Assembly (NCBI RefSeq): GCF_910592395.1
Contig: NC_088313.1
Span: 7,940,501-8,000,500 of the forward strand
DNA: 60,000 nucleotides
Direction: 5' to 3'
From: Lineus longissimus
Taxonomy: Eukaryota; Nemertea; Pilidiophora; Heteronemertea; Lineidae
Under the pieces are notes generated by a model, which searched no databases, was not told the origin of the DNA, and saw nothing but the letters and a program-made list of their open reading frames with translations. The translations under genes and the position numbers were made by a program. Below are positions 35,901 to 44,900 of the stretch, piece after piece. The first letter of the stretch is position 1; each line of letters starts with the position of its first letter.

Positions 35901-38900
35901 TTTCTCCCCAAAGGAGTTTTCCCTGAAATTTCTAAAATCTTGACTTTACCAATCGAATCATACTAAAAACAGTCTACTAAAAAAATCTTTCGGTTTGATA
36001 TAAAAAATGGTTTGCCTTTGTGTTGGGCGATATATCGAATGTCACTTCTCAGTGCCAGTGGACTTTCCATACGCATGGTCAAAACATGTACATGTAATAC
36101 TTAAATGATCCCTTAGCAGCCATACTCTCACAACCAGCGAAACCAAGGGAGAAACATGACCAGCTCAGCAGCTGGCGATAAACTGTAATCTGTTGATTTG
36201 AGGTTTGATTACTTTGTAAGACAATTCGCAATTGGACAACTTGAGTTACAATTCAACCATAGCAGTATTCGACCCATCGGATTCCTTGATATTGAGACAT
36301 AGCATGAACAGATGTTAGTTTACTCTCTGTATGACACTACACAAAATTGGTTGTTTCTAAAATAAAGCCTGTTGAAAGATAAGCCCAGATGCGCCCGGGA
36401 GAAAGATTCCCCAAATTGCCAAGCATCTTATGAGGCCTTCCAACTTACCGAGCAGACTGCCGTGGATAATGCTTCTTGAGGTCTGAGAAAATGGCTGCCT
36501 CACAAGAAAAACATCCAAAATGTGCGCTCGTTGGAAAATATTCAAAAAAATACTGTGTCCATCTCATAGACAATATGCACTAAATTTCAAGGTAAATGAA
36601 CCAGCAGGTACTCTATGGTGCACGCACAAAATCAATCCATGCATATTTTGCAATTCTTGTTCGCTTTCCATAGGACAAACCAGCAGTGCATTTTTCTCTA
36701 TATTTGATGCAAGTCATGCTTGAAGATCCTCATTACCAGTTGAACACAGGAATATTTTGGTGAAAGACCCAACAACACAGTTTTTCTAACTTTATCAAAT
36801 AAATTTTCTTTTCCCCGGACAGGCAAGTTCGGCAAACTGGAAGGCCTGATAAGATGCTTGGCAATCTGGGGAATTAATTATCCAGGGTGAGATGTGCATT
36901 GAGATTTGTGAATCCATCAAAATGGTCTTTGCTCATATCTGATTTACAGGTACTGCTGATTATAAGTGGAAATCTTAGTTTCCTCAACTGGCTCACCATC
37001 CTGCCCAGCCTCTGCTGCCTGGATGACAAGTTCTTTGGGTTCTTCTTCTCTGACAGACCAGGGGGCATCAAACAGCAAGTCCAGGAGATACAGAGAGAAG
37101 AGAGGGAAGGGAACATGCCTAGGAAGTCACTTGGTGAGTGATGTTGAAACTGTCACGGTCTCTAGGCGAGACTTCATAGTCTTCCTTAGGGGAACTTATG
37201 GAAATAATTCTCGTCTGCAAGCTTTCACAATTAAAAAAGCTGGAGAGCTGTTTTCACTCCCACAAGTTTGATTTGGAGGACTAAACCATGGGAAATGAAA
37301 AAAAGCTCTCTTACAGAATATTTAGGGGTGTGATTAGGGTGGAGTGTGATCGCACTCCTTTTTAATATCGTCAGCCTCATAGCATAATTGCCTGACTCAT
37401 ATTAATTTTGAAGGTTTTGAGAAAAATTTAAGAACCATTTTTTTAGACAACGCTTCGGAAATTTTTATTTGAACTTTAACAAAAACTTATAACAGATGTC
37501 TGAACATTTTTAAAACCATTAAATAAGTAAACAATGCTTGAATAACACAGAAAAGTGACATAGACATAAAATTTTCACATTTTGGCCAAAATATGACTTA
37601 GGCAATTATGCTATGAGGCTAACGATATGTGAAAGCCTGATACTGTGGCGTCTGTCCTTTGTGGGTGTTCGTTAGAGAGGCCCATTCTGTAATCGCTTAA
37701 TGGCTGAAACTTGGCGTAATTGTGCCTTTGGGTTTTTCACGGTGTGACCTGCTTTCTGGCCTCCAGGTTTTTTGGCTCACCTTAGGGGAGTCTATACAAC
37801 ACCGCTGTGTCTGTCATCGTCTGTATCTGGTTTCAAAAACATTGGCATGTTTCTTAACCACTAGAGCTAATAAGTTGAAACTTTGTAGACAGGACCCCCA
37901 GGTCAGGTGACCTCTGACGTTGAATTTCGGTCTGATCTGATTCTTGACTTGGCCACCAAGGGGCCAGAAGTGGAAACCTAAAAAGTGTGATATCTCTCTT
38001 ATGAGTGACTCGTTTTTGATACAATATTTATGGTAGGTTCTCCTAGCAAGGATACAAGGTCGTAAATTGGCCGTTTGAGTGTAACTATGGCACGTTTTTT
38101 AACCGCTGAAACTATGAACTTCGGAGCACCGGACTCGCTACATGATATAACTGCTGACACCGAATTTTGGTCTGATCTGATTCTCCACTTGGCCACCAGG
38201 GGGCCAAAAGGTAAAAAGTGCAATATCTCGTTTATAAGTGACTTGTTTTCGATGATATTTTTATGGTAGTTACTCCAAGCATCGATACATCACATGTCAT
38301 ACGGACTTTGGTTTGACCTATATACTATACATGTAGAATGTTTCTTAACCAGGATGAATTCCTAACCACAAAATATCTAGACGGTGAGCACAATGGCCCC
38401 TGGCCGTTTCATTGGAAGTTTGTGTTTGCCATATTGAAGGCAATGGTTATAAGTAGCTTGTGGGTTGGTTAATCTAAAGAGGGATGCATTACCTATTGCT
38501 TTGACTTACTTTTCAATGTAGCTGAAGTCAGAGTTCCAATATATACGATACGTATAAGTTAAGTATGTTGAATTCTGAAGGTAGTCCTGACTGAGAATTT
38601 TATGTTCTTCTTTTTCAGGCCAGATCATGCGTTTCCTCTTCAACCTGTCACTAGCCGTCCTCATCGCATATCTGAGCATCCCAGTTGTCCAGAATCTCCT
38701 GTCCAAGAGACAAGCCATGAATACAAGCTTTGATCCACTACGGCTTGTCAATACGTATGGTGCATTCGGAAGGTAATTTTCAAAATTCTTCAGACTGAAA
38801 AAAAGTTTGAAGGAAATTTATAATACTTACAAAAAAGTATTTCCTTGATCTTCCCGCCAAAAGAAGTTGGATGGAGTACTTTGTCTGATACAATATGATA

Positions 38901-41900
38901 TGTCCTGGCAACATCCTGATGAAATCGGGGGTTTGTGTTTGCTTATCTGGCCCTGCACACATACTGCTGAGACGTTTCCCATAAGAACGTGATTAAATCC
39001 AGAACTGGCCAGTCAGTCAATAATCATGAATCCTTTCTTCCACCTCCAGGGGGACTATCCACAAACATAGTTTAGAAATATTGTTCCTCCTCGAACAAAA
39101 CACCTGTCTTAACCCTTTAAAGGTCACATATATCAAGGTTTGAAAACATGCTTGATACTCATGAAATATGTTGAGGGTTAAAAAAACAAGATCCCAGACA
39201 TTAAAAAAATTCTAATAATAAAGTCATTATTTAGTTATTTCAATTTTCAATTTGAAACTATTTGAATTTCCCACCACACACAACTTTAGATTAGTTCCAC
39301 ATGTGGCCGCTAGGGATTTTTTGATGACGTAGGTCGTGTCAGTCAGAACAAAGCAAGATGGCTTCCGCATACAGTTCAGAGAGTGAGAGCAGTGAATTTG
39401 AGGATGTTTTGGTCGATACAGAAGGATATTTAAACGTTGAGCCATACATGTTCGAGCCATTGATATCACTAGATCATAATGAGAGTGATCATTCGGACGA
39501 AAGTGATGAGGAAGTGGAGGATGAACGCCCTGAACGTGCAGGCAACAGAAAATGGCAAGTTTTGTTTACATTCTCACTCTGTTCTCTATGCACACAGCAC
39601 TACATCATGACATGCATCCACTACTACTATACACAATTGGACTTTATCTGATGCTCTGGCACTTCTTGGATGGCTTTGTATTGGTTCAATGGTTGTATGT
39701 ATTTGAACAGTCTCTGAAGGACATATGCCATCTGCCATGTCATGGACTCGGCCTCATCATCGCTGAGACTGAGGGAAGCCAAGGAGGGCAACTGGCAACT
39801 GGTCTAGTGTTAATCATCATTTTTTGTAAATATGTAAACGTTTATCACTTCAGGTGTGACTGTGGAAACTGCACAGCTCAAATCACTGGAACAGAGTCGA
39901 TGTGCTGCAGTGACTATTCCCCAGTTCTGGCCAAGAAGGAAAGTTATGAGCCAGATGGAGTTGCCTGCATAACTCTGCATCCCGGATTCGCAAGCAACTG
40001 CCTTGACCGATATGTCCTGGAAAGTGCCATGTATGAATTTATCCAAGATCAAGGGCCAATAGGAAATGATCAGCCAATGCACAAGTAAGTTGAAATAAGT
40101 AAAATAACAGAAACTTGTACATGTACACTTCCTATTTATTTACAAAACAGAAACAACTGCTTTCAGCACAAAGGATTCATGACCATACTACATTGTATGC
40201 ATTATGTTTCATCTGAACTCAAATTTTCTCTCAAACTGTCTTTTCAGGTTATGGAGATACCTTGCATACCGCAGATTTGTGCGCTGGTGCTGGCAACGTT
40301 TGGGCAAAAAGCAAAGACTTCCTCTTCCAGTCTGTGCTCGTGACAAGATTCGCTCTACCTGGCCCTCAGAGGAGTACACTGGCTTTCGTTATCCAAAGAG
40401 TTGAGCGTCCGATTAAATCGAGTCTTCCGGCTATCCACGACCTCAAGTTTGGTTTGACGTTTCGTGTATTTCGTACAGATTGGCTTGGGTGTAGACTTGA
40501 TGCGATCTTCTCTATTGGCCAATGCAGTGCTGTACGAGGGCATTTTCTCTCGAAGTCTCAATACCTCATTCAGTAGAAGTTGAATGTATTCTGAAAAGGA
40601 ACGAATATTTTGATTTTTTTTGAACAATAAATATTTTGTATTTATAGGATGTCCTGTTTGTTTTTGGTGACACAAGATCATCTCCATGAAATACCTCTGG
40701 AAATGGAAATGGTGTTCACAGTCAAGTGGAACCTCTCTAAAGGGACCATCTCAGAATTGACTGATGCCAAAATAGAAGAACAGTGTTAGTCTCTCTGTGA
40801 ACACTGAGCACCTAGAAAACTCCCCCCAGACAAACACTGTTCCTCTTTTTTTGCATCAGTAAATTTTGAGATGGTCCCTAAGGACACCCATGGGACTGAC
40901 AAGTGCTCTCCTTAATAGAGTACACTCCCACCGCAGTGGTATGTCCCGCCCCTGGTTTCATATACCGTGCCTATGCGGTATCACAGGCCCCAATAGGGCC
41001 TACACATTATGTATAACAACCGACCTCAGCAGCCTCGGGCATTAAATGCAATTGACATGGTTGTGTAGCCACTGTACAGTGGATGACATGTGCCATTTGG
41101 GTAGTATGAGTGTTGTGTGCATCAGCAGTGTATAAATCATGAAATAGTGTTCAACTCACTTCTTGATGTTTACGTTTTTTGGCTAACGAACGTTCCTTTG
41201 GAGGCTGTCGCATGTAAGTGGGGTTGGTCAAATCGAATACAGATGGAACAGCTGTTTTTAACAAGTGGCATTTAATATTCAGTTGGATGCAGATATCCGG
41301 CTTCATGTGATAATCCGTATCGATAAAGTGATCACTGCAAAGTTTGGCCGAAGGCCCAGGCTTCCAACACTCCAAACGTTTGCACTTCCGAATCCACAGC
41401 TTCCTCCTCTCTCGTTCAACTGGCTTTGGAAATTCATGAAAATGGGTCCCATCCGTCATTCGATTGTTCTTTGTGCTAGCCTTGACACAATTCGGAGCCA
41501 CACAATACACCATAGTGAATGAAACACATTACTTCCAGGTGTGCATAACTAATTAAGGCCCTCCTGCTTTTATGATTGCATGACATGATCTACATCACAA
41601 CTTTTGCTGAACCCGCCGCCTGGCTCTAACAAGCCAGTTGCTAGCCTGATCAGGTAATCAAGTTGTCAAACACATAATTGGCTATATCTTCAAAATGGAT
41701 GGAGCTAATTGCATTTGGTTTTCTGTATTGTATAAAGTGTTAGGTACACTTTTGAAATCGTCTTACAGCAGAAAATGGCAAAAAACCTTGATATATGACC
41801 TTTAACTGTTGAATATTTGTTTCTAATTTCTACCATCTGTTCAACTCAAAAGACTAGCTTGAACAGAGAAGAGTTAGATTCCTCAAAACTGCCATAAAAA

Positions 41901-44900
41901 TGATCTACTAGCTGCATGCCATCTATCAGAAGGCAGGAAAATTGCATAGCAGACGATCCTTTCAATGAAACTCGATCATGTCAATGGTAAATAACGCATA
42001 TAGACTTAAGCACGGTGGCAGTTAAAGGGTTAACTAAACATCTGTGCTTTGAACACCAAATAAATGTGTTCCTTCCTCAGCTTTTAAAGTGCAAGACTTA
42101 GTGTTCTTTAATAGCAAACAAATATCTCTGTTGTTTCACACAAGCGTTATCAGCTAACGATAAGAAGGATTCACCAAAACAACAGATTATCAAGGACAAT
42201 ACCAAAATACCATTTCTTGTAAATAAGTGACCAAAATGTTAAAAACTCTTCCTGAACACATGATTTTTGAAGGCAGTTTTCATTGATAGAAAAGATTTTG
42301 TAGGATATGGCGAATGATTTTCTATAAGATTTCTCAAAAATTACCAATTTTAGAAGTTACTTATATTTCATTTTCAGTGTCACCAAAGAGCGAACTGAAG
42401 TGATTATTCAAGGGACCTACAGTAACAACCCATATGATGAAGATGTCAATGCATGGAAGGAATATGAGTTTAAATGTAAACCGGGCAATGTGACGCGGCG
42501 TCCATGCCTAATCTCGCCATACCATTATAGACTAGACTGGCTCATGTGGTTCGCTGCTTTCCAAGTTAGTAGCCTTGCTTAGCTATTGAGCATTTTCTTC
42601 AAAGGACTTTGTTGTATCATATTTATGCCTGTTTTTCTCAACGTTAGCGTAACTTTTAACATTCTCATGAGCGTTTGTAGGGTGCCACTACAGCTGGTCA
42701 CCAGCTGGGGTTATTAGCACCGTGATCCTGTCTTCAGAGTAACACACTTGTCCTGAGTACACTATCAGCGAAAAGAGGCCAAAGTCCTTTTGTAAGCGTC
42801 TTCCATTAAAAACTGGTATTTATTTGTGTCTTAACATTGATTCAAATGCCTGGATATGGCTTTGGTGAGTCCATGTCAAATATCTGGTTGGCCATATTGT
42901 TTTCGCTGGAGCAGTGTTCCTCATTCTGAAAGGCTACTTTGCTTGCCCTCTTGCACTACTCATCTAGCATGACTAGTCTTTCATTTCTTATCAATATGTA
43001 TAAAAGGATGTGGCTGTTAACCCTTTCGCTGCTACAGCTACATTCATTTTTCAGTCAGCGCCGCCACGTGCTGACAGTCGATACCATTAATAAACAGCGG
43101 AACTAACTTCTAACTGAACCGACGAAACTATTCGAAAGTGTCGCCATATGTACTATTAGGATGAAACTAACTATCTGAGTGCGTTTGGTGTGTTTAGAGA
43201 GGGTGCAATCATGTGCTGGAAAAGTTTTATTTTAAATGGGTATGACTTGCTACACACGTCACCCGCACAATATTGGACCATGTGCATGACGTGCTATGCT
43301 CGTCACCCCCAGGGAAATGGTTAAAGTATACTGTCTGTAAACCACCAAATATTTGGGGCATTTCATTTTGGGAGGAAATAGATTGCAAAAAATTTAAATG
43401 TAAAAATCGTTATCCACTTCATAATCCGCGTATAAGAAAATGTGAATATTTTAAATATTTTTAGCTCACCTGAGTGAGCTTACATGTATGTGATCATGTT
43501 TTGTCCGTCGTCAGGGTCAGTCTGTCCGTCTGTCGTCCGTCAACAATGGCGGCATGTTTGCTCACTGTTGAGTGTAGAAAGTTGAATCTTGGTGTTTGGA
43601 TGTTTTATGACAACATGACTCGACACACGAAAAAATTATTGCCATTTTAACCTACTTTTTGGGCTCCAGGTGGCCATCTTTGAAAACTTTATTTTGTCAA
43701 TACAGTTAATACCAGAACTAAGTATCGTGTCGTACTGTCGTCGAATCGTACCCTGGTCGTTTCCTAGCACTGTACTGTCCTAGGTCAGTCGGTGAATCGC
43801 AGTATGAACCGCATGTCATCACCTAAATCCCATTCGCGTGAAATTTGACATTTCTTTTTCTTGACACCAGGGCAAAATGGGTGTGTTTTAATCAAGCTTC
43901 GAACTTATCCGTGGATATTAGCACTTATATTCTAGCCTTAGCCAACGATTGTCATGTCTGACACTTATGAAGTCATGATATGTTTTCAATTGAAGTATGT
44001 CCCACTTGCAACAAGTGCCAGCTCGTCAGCCAGGCAGGGATTGGTCAATATGGGTGACGTCAATCAATAAACATTGAGCACGTGGCTAATTTAAGTGTTT
44101 TCGCATAATGATTATGGGAATTTCTCTCAACTACGTCATATATCTTGTATTTAAACCAGGTGATTCCATCAGTTGAGATCGAGACCAATCCGGTGATATG
44201 CTCAACATTAACCAAGTCGCCATTTAGCGAGAAATATGGCAGTGTAAACAAACAGTGTGGTGGTTTAGCCAATGCCGGTTGGTATCGTATCAAATTGTTT
44301 CGTCGAGTCGTGCAGTATTCAGACGATATTCAGGCAAGACCGAATCGTACTTCGATTTCTATTGGCTCGTACTATTATATTTTATCGGACAGTACTATGA
44401 ATTTTTTCGGATCATGTGCTGGTTTCTCTCGGCCCGTACCGCAAAAATTCATCACACAGTACGCACCAAGTACGATACGTTCTTCGGGTCGTTGTCGGTT
44501 CCTACTCGAACCATACAGCTCAAAAACGATACTTAGTTCTTGTACTAGCTTTATCTCATGAACCCTGATAGCTAGAAGCATGGAATTTTTACTGTCAATA
44601 CTTCTGATGAGACTACATGCCAGATGAATCTCTGAGGACCGGCCACCACCATTTGTGTGAATGATGATGATCGATACAACTATTCAATAGTGGATCCGTA
44701 TACAAATGCTATATCAGGATTTTGAAAAGATGAAATATCCTGGCTGAGCCCCCAAATGTTGTCGATGACTTCGCCTCATGGCTTCACTCATACATGCGAT
44801 GAACTGTTTGAATATATAAGTTTGTAAAGTTTACTGTATTTACAACACCAAGAATCATAATGGATGGCCATGGCCTTACTAAATATATATACAATTTACA

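Larger units (their letters stand above)
39121..41801. mobile_element. Kolobok-type element 2, internally reduced, TTAA target duplication
   Basis: The left end (39121-39141) starts AGGTCACATATATCAAGG. The right end (41783-41801) is its inverse, differing by a 2-bp indel. TTAA flanks both sides (39117-39120 and 41802-41805). At 2.7 kb it lacks any transposase core. It does retain the two gene types of element 1 in the same convergent layout: a ballast-like gene on + (39358-40404) and a THAP gene on - (41513 to about 40355). It sits in LMF1 intron f-g. The ends differ from element 1, so it belongs to a different subfamily. Confidence 0.85.

Noticed and set aside
44145-44561. 138-codon frame on the + strand
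   Set aside because: It runs across the end of a MITE-like element and consists of its repeated TCGTAC-type words; no domain is seen.
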